Shown here in pieces: positions 1 through 9,278 of a stretch of 64,000 bases of DNA. The notes beneath the pieces were generated by a model. The model worked only from the letters and a program-made list of their open reading frames with translations, ran no database searches and was not told where the DNA came from. Source of the stretch: Thraustochytrium sp. TN22 (lineage: Eukaryota > Sar > Bigyra > Thraustochytrida > Thraustochytriidae); assembly GCA_013306675.1 (NCBI GenBank), contig JABLUY010000076.1, positions 51,614-115,613 on the forward strand, read 5' to 3'. The stretch's first letter is position 1, and each line of letters opens with the position of its first letter. Made by a program: the position numbers and the translations under genes.

Positions 1-120
1 GGTTGTATTGCGTCGCCGGACAAGCTGGCATCAGAGCAGGCTGCCAGCTGGCTTCATCTCAACACCTGCCTTGGGGTTGTTTGTCGATTTCGGCTGGCCT
101 GTGCCATCCGTCCATTCTCA

Positions 121-302
121 AGCTGAAAGGAGCCTTTGACTTTTCCCAACTGAGCGCGAGTTCGTAATGACTCCAGCGCAAACGAACTCCCTTTGTTTGT
201 GTTCAATCTAAAGCTGGATAGAGCTTGTGACTTTCTCCAACTGACCGCGACCTCATGACGACTCCAGCACAGGCATACTCCCGTTGCTTGTGTCTAGGCC
301 TA
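121..302. repeat. diverged tandem duplication, unit about 91 bp
   Basis: Two head-to-tail units (121-211 and 212-302) share the blocks AGCTG, TGACTTT, CAACTGA, CGCGA, GACTCCAGC and TTGTGT in the same order with scattered substitutions. No coding sequence is evident in 1-890; the flanking DNA is less GC-rich than the rest of the window and I see nothing else in it. Confidence 0.7.
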
Positions 303-890
303 CTGCACAGCCGTGCGAAGCGCACGGATGCAATTTCCGTTCGATTTTAAGTGGGACCCATGCAGATTTCGTCCGCCTGGTTTACTCCTTGCGCATTTTC
401 AGGACACGTTCGTCACGGGCGTAGCGCACAGTAAACACAGTAAAATAGTACAGGGCTTGGATGGCTGCGGCGATCGGAAGGCAAGTTTCCAAGCGCGAGC
501 AGAACGGTCAGGCATTCGTCACGTTGCACGTTGCGTAGCTCGTCTCGCGCAACTCGCACCACTCAACGTTCTTTTGCAGTGCGGCAAGGAGGTGACGTGG
601 CGTAGGCCGAAGAGAACCTTCTTTGCAGAGCGGAAAGGCGTGTCGGCATCGATGCCTCCCTTCCTGCATCAGCAATTTCTCCAACGTGGTGTTGCTTGAC
701 AGTTCGGATCAACAACTGAACGAAGCGAACTTGGCGGTTCTGTTAGGTGATCGAGTTGGGTGATACAAAATGGTGGCGATGCACACTACCTGCGCCGCTG
801 GCGCACAACAAATCGCGATATCTCAGAGTGCTCCGCCTCAGAAACTGGCGCGGTGCTTCGCGCGTCAACAATCTCTGCTACAAGAACGAG

Positions 891-1056
891 CAGCGTCGGC
901 CCCTTGAAGCCTCGAAATGGCATCAGGCGGCCTGCTTTGCAGGCGAAACAAATGGTGCGTGTGTATAAAAAGCAGCGTCGACCCCCTTGAAGCCTCGAAA
1001 TGGCATCATGCGACCTGCTCTGCAGGGGAAAGAAATGATGCGTGTTCATAAAAAGC
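891..1056. repeat. tandem duplication, units of 82 and 84 bp
   Basis: Units 891-972 and 973-1056 both run CAGCGTCG...CCTTGAAGCCTCGAAATGG...CCTGCT.TGCAGG...GCGTGT..ATAAAAAG. They differ at about a dozen positions, so the duplication is not recent. No gene is visible across 303-1260. Confidence 0.8.
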
Positions 1057-1273
1057 ATCTCTCTGTTTGTGCTCTCCGTCACGTGCAGGACTACGTGCGC
1101 GCCATTACTCAGATTCAGACGCGCAAGCAGGGACAGAAAGCAGAAAAGGAGAGATAGAGGCACAGGGATGACCGCACCCCGGTCGCGTAGGTGGCAACCT
1201 CAGCAACCCCCACGCCTAGTTTAGTAAGTGGCACCAGAAGCTAGGGCCGCAGTGTAAGAACAGCTCCATCATT

Positions 1274-1345
1274 CTTACTTACTCTCTCTCATGCTAATAC
1301 TTGCAGAGCAGGAGATATTGGGTAGGGCCGCCAAGGGCGAGCCCG
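1274..1345 (+). repeat. short diverged repeat, inverted partner at about 2131-2205
   Basis: The plus strand here (CTCTCTCTCATGCTAATACT...GGGTAGGGCCGCC..GGGCGAGCCC) matches the minus strand of 2131-2205 at roughly 80% by eye. Both copies read openly in one shared frame (LAEQ...GRAA.GEP), which suggests they are fragments of a once-coding sequence. The frame at 1291-1476 stays open for 61 codons but I do not recognise the product. Confidence 0.55.
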
Positions 1346-2130
1346 GCCTCCCACCTCGAGACGATGTCGCTAAGCTCCACGAGGGCTGGCGTGTAAGCAA
1401 GGTGGCATCGGCCGGCGACACGGCGCAGGCTGAGGTCATCTCGGACAAAAGCGGCCTCGTTCTCGTCACATCGTGACGTAGATGAGCCTGTACCGCTCTT
1501 CTGTCCAGACGGGCTCAGAAGGCCGCCTTCGTGCATCCTTTGCAGGCACCCTTGGATTCATTCTGGGACCGCGCCGTCGCGCGAGAAGAGATGGCGAGGG
1601 ATGGTGGCGTCCCGATCAGCCAGGATCAGAACCAGTGCCGGCGGACGGGATACCAGCCAGACTGGCGAGACGTCAGTCCTTTCCTGTCGCCAATGCGCCT
1701 CGTCATGCGGTTGTGCTGGCGGTGTTCCTCGGCTCCGCGACGACGCCGTCGGCACATTCCTGAGACCTTTGCCGAGCATCGCGAGAGGGCGCGCAAGGTT
1801 GTGTTGTGTGTCACATGCGTTGGCGTGCAAAGAGGCGCCGCGGGAGTGACGCTGGGGCAGCTCCCGGAGACGTGTGAACCGGCCATGGCGTACGAGCCGG
1901 CGCGTATGGCGGCATCCCAAGTTGGCGGGGCGCCGCTGCAGTTGCTGGATTTGGAGGTTGCCAGAGGGTCCCAAACGCCTCCCAACCAATGATTATAGGT
2001 GCTACGAAGCGTTTGCAGAGCTTGGACGAGCGGATTGCGGCGCACGATTGCTGCAAGCAGCTGAAAGAGGCGCCAAAATTGAAACCATTCTAGAGGCCGC
2101 TCAAGAGGTTTTTTGTCAGACTGTATGCTC

Positions 2131-2205
2131 GGCGGGCTCGGGCTCGCCCACGGCGGCCCTACCCCGCGCCACCTGCTCGGCAAGTACTAGCACGAGAGAG
2201 AGAAG
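2131..2205 (-). repeat. inverted partner of the 1274-1345 repeat
   Basis: Reverse complement of this stretch reads CTCTCTCTCGTGCTAGTACT...GGGGTAGGGCCGCC..GGGCGAGCCC, matching 1274-1345. It lies just outside the left arm of the larger inverted repeat at 2279-2475, so the two elements may derive from the same rearranged sequence. Confidence 0.55.
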
Positions 2206-2278
2206 ATGGTTGAGCTAATCTTGGTCTGCCAGCTGGCCTAGCCTGCGGCGCTGGTCAAGGGGCTGGAGCCGGCGGCCA

Positions 2279-2475
2279 GTGACGACATCGCCTGCCCGGC
2301 CGTGGTCGGCCAGGTGTACGATCGGGCGGTCATATGGCCAGTCCAGGCTGTCCCTTGGCCTGCGGCCTCGGCCAGGTCACGGTGCTGTAGTAGCTGGTGA
2401 GCACCTCGCCGGTCATGTCGTGCACGTTGCCGTCCTTGCCGCCGTACTTGACCTTGAGTGCCGGGACTTGCTGGC
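2279..2475 (-). repeat. left arm of an about 200-bp inverted repeat
   Basis: Read on the minus strand, 2475 down to about 2390 (AAGTCCCGGCACTCAAGGTC...GACCGGCGAGGTGCTCACCAGCTACT) is nearly the same as plus-strand 2672-2765. Weaker similarity continues to about 2279, where CCGGCC.GGCAGGCG..GTCGTCAC is shared. The minus-strand frame reads VKYGGKDGNVHDMTGEVL, which looks protein-derived but is unrecognised. Confidence 0.75.
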
Positions 2476-2671
2476 TGACATTTTTGAATCCAGTACAGAT
2501 TTATTTATATTTATTCAATTTCTCACTTTAAATAACAATATTATTTATTTTTAATTTTTGGGATATTCTGATTTCTAATTCAGCTTTTTAAAAACAATTT
2601 GACTTATTTGTGCAAAATTGTTAAAATTACTATTTTTAATTAAGAATCAAAATTCGAAGACTTCATGCAAA
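2476..2671. other. AT-rich island between inverted arms
   Basis: About 190 bp of strongly AT-rich sequence (runs such as ATTTATTTATATTTATTCAA and TTTTAATTAAGAATCAAAA) sit in DNA that is otherwise well above 60% GC. The compositional switch is abrupt and coincides with the ends of the inverted arms, so the island looks inserted or is the loop of a palindromic rearrangement. No open frame or terminal repeat of its own was seen. Confidence 0.8.
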
Positions 2672-2885
2672 AGCCTGCAAGTCCCGGCACACTCAAGGTC
2701 AAGTGCGGCGGCAAGGACGGCATTGTGCACGAAACGACCGGTGAGGTGCTTACCAGCTACTATAGCACCGCAATATGGCTCTGGCTGCAGGGCAAGGGAC
2801 CTACATGACCGGCGCTATGACCGCCTGACCGAACGGTACGCACGGCTGTGCCCGGCCGGCCAGGCGTCGTCACCACCGGCTGCCG
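2672..2885 (+). repeat. right arm of the inverted repeat
   Basis: Plus strand CAAGTCCCGGCACACTCAAG...GCGGCAAGGACGGCATTG...GGTGAGGTGCTTACCAGCTA pairs with the left arm at 2279-2475. The outer part, to about 2885, is more diverged. This arm runs directly into the 3' end of the S8 protease relic. Confidence 0.75.
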
Positions 2886-4390
2886 AGGCCGAATCCTTGT
2901 GCACGCGCGCGACGCGGTCCGGCTGGCGGGCCTCGCCGCCCAGGTTCTCCAGCATGAGGACCGTGTCGACGGCGGCGTCGGCGGTGATGTGCAGGTGCTT
3001 GGTGAAGGCGAGCGCGAGCAGCGAAGAGCGGCGTCGCGTAGCTGGTGCCCTCGACCGCGCGGAAGCTAACCGCCCCGGCCGGCGGAGATGCAGAGCGGGC
3101 CGTGCGCGTAGGCGCCGAAGCAGTCGCCTCGGTAGCTGACCTTGGCCACGCGCGCTGTGCCGGCGTCGCGTTGGTGGCGGCCTCGAGCGCGCCAACGCGC
3201 ACCAGGGGCTCGCCGCCCGACCGGTAGGTGCGCCTGTGGCCGAAGGTGGGCCACTCGTAGCAGCTGGAGGTCTTGCCAGCGCGGCGCGCGCTTGGACTCA
3301 AAGTCGAAGGCGCAGAGGTCCGCGCCGCGGTTGCCGGCGGCGTCCACGAAGACGAGCCGCGGGTACTCCTGGCGCAGCAGGCAGGCGCATGATCTCGGTC
3401 CACTGCTCCACGGCGCGCTGACAGGAGGCGCGCGAGGCCTTCCAGGCCGCCTCGTCGAAGTGCAGCACGAAGCTCATGGAGACCACGATGGCCTTCTGCT
3501 CGGCCGCGGGGTTGGCGCGCTCGCGGCGCGCGAGCCGTGGCCGGTCCACGACCGGCAGCGAGGAGGCCACGTCCGCGTTGAGCGGCAGGAAGGCGAGCTC
3601 CGCGCCGGAGGCCCAGCCAAAGGTCGCGCCGCAGCACGTGGATGCGACGGCCGCCGCGTGGCTGTCCGCCAGCAGCGCCACGCGGCCCTTGATGTCCTTC
3701 GGCTTGACGGCTCCAAGGGCAGGGGCGCGCGCCGCCGCGCCGCTGCTCGCGCGCGTGCGGCAAGGGCACAACGAGGTCCACCACGCCCGGTGGCGGCGCG
3801 CGAGCGCGCGCGCGGCGGCCGGCGGGCCGCGCACAAGGAGGGTGTCCAAAAAGCGGCACGAGCGCTTCTCGCGCACGCTCAGGTTTGGGTTCTGATCCGC
3901 CATGGCCAGGGTCTGCTCCATGAGTCTGGCCACAGAAAAAGATGGCAACGCGCATCGCCACGCGGGGGCCAGCTTGCAAAGCTCTTATGCCTCGGTGCGC
4001 CACCACTAGGGCACAACTCCATGGCCAGCGCCTTGCACTCGGCCACGTCCATGGGCACCTCCGGGCCCAGCTGCACGAGGAGGAGGCCGGTGCCCGGGCG
4101 TGCAGCGGCGAAGTCCAGGCTGTGGTGGCGCCAGGTGCGGAGCGGGATGCCGGCGTTGGCCTGGAAGCGCTGCTGGCGGCGGGCCGCGTCCGTCATCGCC
4201 GCCGCCTCGCCTTTCGCACAAGTGCCAGAGAAACATCTGGTGAGCAGATGCACACGCGGCCGCACGCGTGCGCGTATGGACGAGGAGTGACAACGATCTT
4301 CGCGTGCGCAAGTCCGCAGCCGGAGCGAGGAGGCCGTCCCACAGCTCCCGGGCTCCAAGCGCCTCGTCCTCGCGGCGCTCGCGCCCAAGC
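2815..4390 (-). pseudogene. relic of a subtilisin-family (S8) serine protease
   Basis: Several minus-strand frames in order give pieces of one S8 peptidase. From about 3660 comes SHAAAVASTCCGATFGWASG, which fits the catalytic-His segment. At about 3360-3320 comes LVFVDAAGNRGAD, the oxyanion-Asn loop. At about 3045 comes VEGTSYATPLFAA, the catalytic-Ser signature GTS.A.P. Reading these in order needs at least four or five frame changes, for example one near 3370 and one near 3050, so no intact product is possible as sequenced. The upstream stretch to about 4388 also reads like decayed coding sequence and could be the propeptide. Which S8 subfamily is unclear. Spliceosomal introns explaining every shift seem unlikely because the pieces abut. 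Confidence 0.65.
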
Positions 4391-4465
4391 CCGCGGCAGA
4401 GAACCCCAGCTTGGGCGCGCGCCGCCTGCACGTCCTTACTTCAATTTTTCTAGCTCTAGCTTGCT

Positions 4466-4513
4466 CTAGCCTAGCTAGCTAGCTAGCTAGCTAGCTAGCT
4501 AGCTAGCTAGAGC
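4466..4513. repeat. TAGC tetranucleotide microsatellite
   Basis: An uninterrupted run of about ten TAGC units. It separates the protease relic from the nuclease-kinase gene; 4514-4878 holds no recognisable feature beyond a GC-rich 5' flank. Confidence 0.9.
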
Positions 4514-4878
4514 TCTACTAGCCAGCTACTAGTAGCACAACGATTTCATGGAACGCCTCAACGAGGGCCGCTGCCGCCAGCTCGGCAAGACGTTATTCGC
4601 GCTCCGCGGCGTCTGCACAGATCCGGATCTCTTTGCCTGCTCCTTACGCACGCTGCTGAAGAACGGGTGAATGGCTGGCCAGCTGGCCAGCTGGCGGATG
4701 AGCAACCATCGTTTCGAATCGCTGGGCTCGCCGATGTTCGCTTTCCCGCGCACTTCCCGGCATGTAAAAGGCCTTATTCCGATAGACTGCCGCGGCGGCG
4801 GCCCAGCCTGAGCAGAGCGACAACGCCAGCGCGGGCGCGGGCGGCGCGGCGGCGGCGGCGCGGGATGCGGCGCGGGCG

Positions 4879-7471
4879 GTGGGCGAGATGGGGGCAAGGT
4901 CTTCGAAGCCCGCTCCCGGCGCCACGTCAGCGCGGGCGGCGTGGCCGAGCGCGCCGGCGAAAAGTTGGCACAACGGAGGAAGCACCGACTTCGCCAAGAC
5001 CCTCAGCGTCCGCGCCCTGAAGAAGCACGCGGACGAGCTCCACCCCTTTTCAGTCGCGCAGCTTGAAGCGATGCGCGAACGCGTGGATGATCTGCGGGAC
5101 GACCGCGCCATCGGGCGGGACACTGCAAAAGGCTTGCGTGATGCGCTGGACGACGCCATCAAGCAGCGTGCTCGCAAGGAGGGCTTGGCAGAGGCCGGCG
5201 GTCTTCACACCGTGGTCGAGTGGTTCGACACGGATCTCCGTGAGGACCACTTCATCTCGCGGAGCTCGCTGTTGCGGGAGGGCGCGTCCGAGGCGGGCGC
5301 ATCCGATGCCTCGCCGGCCAAGAGCATCAAGGTCAGTGGCAAGGATCGCAGGCGGTCCGCGGACAGGCGCTTCGGCAAGTCGAGCACCAAGGACTCCAAG
5401 AAGGATTTCGAGCACGGGACCACGTACGTGCCCTGGTTCTACCAGCCGGTCGAGGTCAAGGAGTGGAACCTCAAGGCAGCGGCCGGCGACCTCCTTGACC
5501 TTCCCATCTTTTCCCAGAAACTGTGCAACTCGGGCGACGCCTGTCCGAGCTCGGACATCGTTGCAATCGATCGCTCCTCGGGCCGCAAGAGGAGCCGCAA
5601 GTTCGCCTTTCACGAGGCGGACTGTGTGGAGCGGGTGTACCGGATCCTCCGCGACGTCCTCGGCAAGGGGATCAATCATCACATCATCGATGTCTTCGAG
5701 GCGCTTGGGCTTCCCGAGGAGATGACGCACCCGCCCAGCGACAACCAGGGCGGCGTCCAAATCGATGGGCTCGCCTACAAGTCGGAGCTCAGGGTGCCCG
5801 TGGCGCCGTGCGAACCGCCGCGGATCGCAGACGCGGCCGTGGTGCTGGACTACGACAACGTGGCGCAGGGGATGTTGGGCGACTTTCGGGCGCCACTCAC
5901 CGTGGCAGGGGCCCGCGGCCTCCGCGAAGAAGTTGCTGCGAACTTCACGCGCGACGTGTCCATCCTGGTCGGCGAGGTGAAGAAGCCTGTCACCCTGGGC
6001 CGGCAGGACACAGACTCCTGGCACTCCCCGGCCTACACGGTCCTCATGCCCCCCGACCTCCGCCTCGCACCCCGCGCGCTAACGCAGAGCGACGATGGAG
6101 GTCGCATGACCGTCGTCAATATGCTGAGGGCGGTTCAGGAGCGCGTCTCTGCGTGGCGCGACGTTCTCGGCCCCACGCGTGGGGCTGCGTCTGGCACCCC
6201 GAGGACTCAGGGGTCCTCTCTCCCCGCGTCCAGCCAGCAGAGCAGGCTCTCGAGCAGCCTGTCGAGCCAGCTTTCAGAGGGCGCCGGTGTGCAAGAAGTC
6301 GAGGTCGAACTCGGCGAAGGCGAGGAGGCCCCGGAGCCGACGCTCTTCGTCGTGGAATGCGCGCTGGCGCAGGCGTGCATGTACATGTCCTCGCTGGGGC
6401 GCAAGTACGGGATCCTCACAGACGGCGCGCGCTTCTTCTTCATCAGGCGCGAGACGCAGGCCCGCACCATCTCTGTCACGCCCGCGTTCTACGCGGACCC
6501 GAGCAAGCACACCAACGTCAACCAGAGCGGGCGGAACCCCGACAACATGAGGCTTCTGCACGCGCTCCTGGCCTTCGTCCTTCTTGCGCTCAAGGATTTC
6601 GGCGCCAGTGCGACCGCCGCGGAGCCCGACTTTGATTGGCTCAAGACCGACGATGCGAAGGAGGACGTGGACAGGTACACCTCGTCCGAGGTCCGAGGTC
6701 AACGCCACCCGGCAGCGCCCGACGCGCACCACCAGGCGCGGGGGCGGCGGCTCGTCTGCGCCCGCACCCGCGCCCGCGGTGCGCGGTGGCCGCGACACCC
6801 GCGGCGGGCGGGTGCACTGCAACGGCGGCGACTCGGCCCCGACGGCCAGCAGTGCCGTCTCCACCTGCGAGAGCGGCGGCCTGCCCGTCCTGCCGCTGCA
6901 GCGCCTCTCGCTCAACCTCGGCGCTGCGTTTGCAGCGAGGCAGTACATGCTGCTCATGGGCCAGGAGGGCTTCGGCTACCCGAAGATGGAGATTGCCGGG
7001 CGGCTCTGCTTCCTGAAGCTCGCTCCGCGCCGTGCGCCGCGGGCGCAGCGCGAGCTACTCCGGGAGGGCGAGGCGTACGACGCACTGCTCGAGCTGCAGG
7101 GCACGGTGCTGCCACGCGTGGTCTTTGACGGCGAAGACACGAGCCGCGGCCTGCGGGTCTTCGCGATTACGGACGAGGGCGAGGGCCTGCACACGCGCGC
7201 CGGCCTGGACCTGGTGGCCGCCCAGCGGGGCGGTGTAGAGATCGTATGCAACGCGATGGAGGAGCTGCTCATGGCGGTCCACGTGCAAGGCTGGCGCCAC
7301 CGCGACGTGGCCCTGCGCAACTTCGTGGTGCGCACTGACGGCCCCAAGCTCGTCGTGCGGCTGATCGACCTCGGCCACGCCGCGCCCGCCGAGCCGGGCC
7401 AGGACTTTTACCTCGACTTGAAGGGCCTTGATGAAGCACAGCGCGACCTCCGGGCTCGCATCCCCGCCTAG
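4879..7471 (+). CDS. Crinkler/FunK1-like protein: PD-(D/E)XK nuclease-fold domain plus protein-kinase-fold domain, frameshifted
   Basis: Frame 1 runs from the ATG at 4879 to about 6690 and frame 2 from about 6690 to the stop at 7471, together about 860 residues. The middle (5820-6470) contains VLDYDNVAQG, ILVGEVKKPV (the E-x-K of a PD-(D/E)XK nuclease) and YGILTDGARFFFIRRE, a pattern I know from nuclease domains fused to kinases in Crinkler-type and fungal FunK1-type proteins. The C-terminal part has GWRHRDVALRNFVV and LIDLGHA, which are the HRD..N catalytic loop and a D-L-G in place of DFG. The frame change coincides with a perfect 7-bp tandem duplication, TCCGAGG at 6685-6691 and 6692-6698; one copy would keep the frame. 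It may be a real knockout or an assembly error. No signal peptide or LxLFLAK-type N-terminus is visible. The assignment to this superfamily is moderately sure; cellular role is unknown. Confidence 0.65.
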
Positions 7472-7596
7472 AGGGAGGACAGCTCGCTCGCTCGCTCGCT
7501 CGTTCGCTCGATAAGAAGCATGAATTATTGTTTGTTGCTATTCTCGCAAAAGATCTCGCCCTTGTCGCCACGACGGCGCGGCTCCGAGGACGCGCG

Positions 7597-7866
7597 ATGG
7601 CGCCGGGCAAGCCGGAGGAGACGGACGAGCCCGAGTGGCTCCAGGAGGTCGACGCCAAGGCGGAGGAGGAGGAGGACCTCGGCGTCAAGTTGTACAAGTT
7701 GTACGACTATCGCTCCGTTCAGTCCCGCTTCTTCAGCAAGAACGAGTCCGCGCTCGTTCTCATGCAGTCCGTGCTGAGCAACATCGGCATCTCCATCTTC
7801 GCCGTTCTCGCGCTCCTACATGCGCTTGGAGCGCGGCGACTGCATCGCTTTTTCCACAAGTGGTAA
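7597..7866 (+). CDS. small single-pass membrane protein or first exon, unknown
   Basis: ATG at 7597 opens 89 codons. The N-terminal half is acidic (EETDEPEWLQEVDAKAEEEE), followed by LYKLYDYRSVQSRFF and one hydrophobic stretch of about 20 residues (VLMQSVLSNIGISIFAVLAL). The residue pattern looks like real protein rather than chance GC-rich reading. The stop codon sits inside GTAAGC, a good 5' splice site, so this may be exon 1 of a longer gene whose next exon I could not identify downstream. I do not recognise the family. Confidence 0.45.
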   Translation: MAPGKPEETDEPEWLQEVDAKAEEEEDLGVKLYKLYDYRSVQSRFFSKNESALVLMQSVLSNIGISIFAVLALLHALGARRLHRFFHKW

Positions 7867-9278
7867 GCAGCGATTACCTCAAGATCTCAGCTATGCCCAA
7901 AAGGAAACCGTCGTCACACCCCTTGCCTGACCTTGTGCTCCGATGAACTGGGCGTGGTCGCGGCGTGTGCGAGCGCGTGCCGGTGCTTGGCGCCTACTGG
8001 TTTGGACAGTGCGCCCGCTAGAATGTCGATTTGCACTGGCCCTCGAGGCAGTCCGAGTCACACGTGTGCATTCGCTTGCGACACCAGAACGCCTTGTGGC
8101 GCTAGCCCTGCCATACCCTTACATGGCGTTGGCACTCGGGGCCGTCGCCGAGCTCACAGAGGACCAGAACTCCGAGCTGGCCGAGGCCGGCAGATGGCAC
8201 CGAAAAGAACCAGCCCAGTGGAACGGCGTGCGCAACATAGTACACCGGGGCCAAAGTACATCAAAGACTCGAGCCCTCGTTTGCCACAAGCCTGCGTTTG
8301 CCACAAGTCTCGTTCCTCCCTGTCAGAAAAAGCCCTGTTTCCCCTCCCGGCAAAGGCATTCATTCGTCAATCGTCAGCACGGTTCATTCATCAATCGTCA
8401 CGACGGTCTACCCGTCCTAAACGAGCACAATGGCAACCGCGCTGCCAACGCTTGCAATCGCGGGCAGGGCATGAATTCAGCAAACGTGCCAGTTGGGCGC
8501 CAGCCACTCAATTCGCAGCACGCTTGGCTCAAGCTCTCCCTCTTTCCTAGGCCACTCACAGATCCTGCTCGGCGCGACTGAGCCTACCTAGATCACCCTC
8601 GTCAGCGCCTCCAAGGCAATAAACCAGCCTCCATTGCTTCTCATTCCGCGTTCTCTGGCATCAGTCATCCTGCAACGAAGCTGTCGCTGCAAGTGACCCC
8701 ACCTTAGGCCTCGGACTCGACTCGATATCCTTCGTCGCCTGTCTCCCTGCGGCTCGGTGACGAGACCCATTCCCCCTTGTTCTCCCTCGGCGTCCGGGCG
8801 CCGCAGCACAAGCTGCGCAACAGAGTCTCGCTGGACGACTTGCGCACGCCGCCTGCGTGCTGCGCCGTGCTGCGGATAACTAACTTAGTAAATCCCTGCC
8901 TCTGAGGCAGCTTCCAGGCGCCGCTAACCTCTTCCACAGCTCGAGTCCGAGTCCGAGATCGCGTCCGGCGAGCGCGGCGTTCCCGCAAAGCTGCGCAAAG
9001 TGCGCGAAGCCGCGCGCGTGCCACGGCCTGCGCTGCAGTGCAGTGCGCTGCGCCTGCGCCGCCACCCGCGACGACCCGGAGCGCCTGTCAGTGAGGGTGA
9101 TGATCCACGGCAGGCACGAGGCGGCAGACCCGGATCAGGCGAGCCGAGGCAGGCAGCGCGAGCGCGAGCGCGGCGGCGGGCGGCGGCGAGCGAGCGCGCG
9201 CGCGCGGGCAGGCGGCAGGCAGGCAGGCAGGCGCGAGGCGGCCGGCGGCGGCGCGAGGCGGCCGGCGGCGGCGCGGAG
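7867..9278. other. intergenic, 5' flank of the aromatic amino-acid fusion gene
   Basis: About 1.4 kb with no convincing gene. Open frames here (for example 7943-8581) lack any domain-like pattern. CATTCATTCGTCAATCGTCA-like motifs repeat near 8358-8400. From about 9140 the DNA becomes a purine-rich GC/GGC and GCAGGCAGG array leading into the ATG at 9279. Confidence 0.5.

Noticed and set aside
7943-8581. 212-codon plus-strand open frame
   Set aside because: No hydrophobic core or motif; a competing frame of equal length overlaps it.
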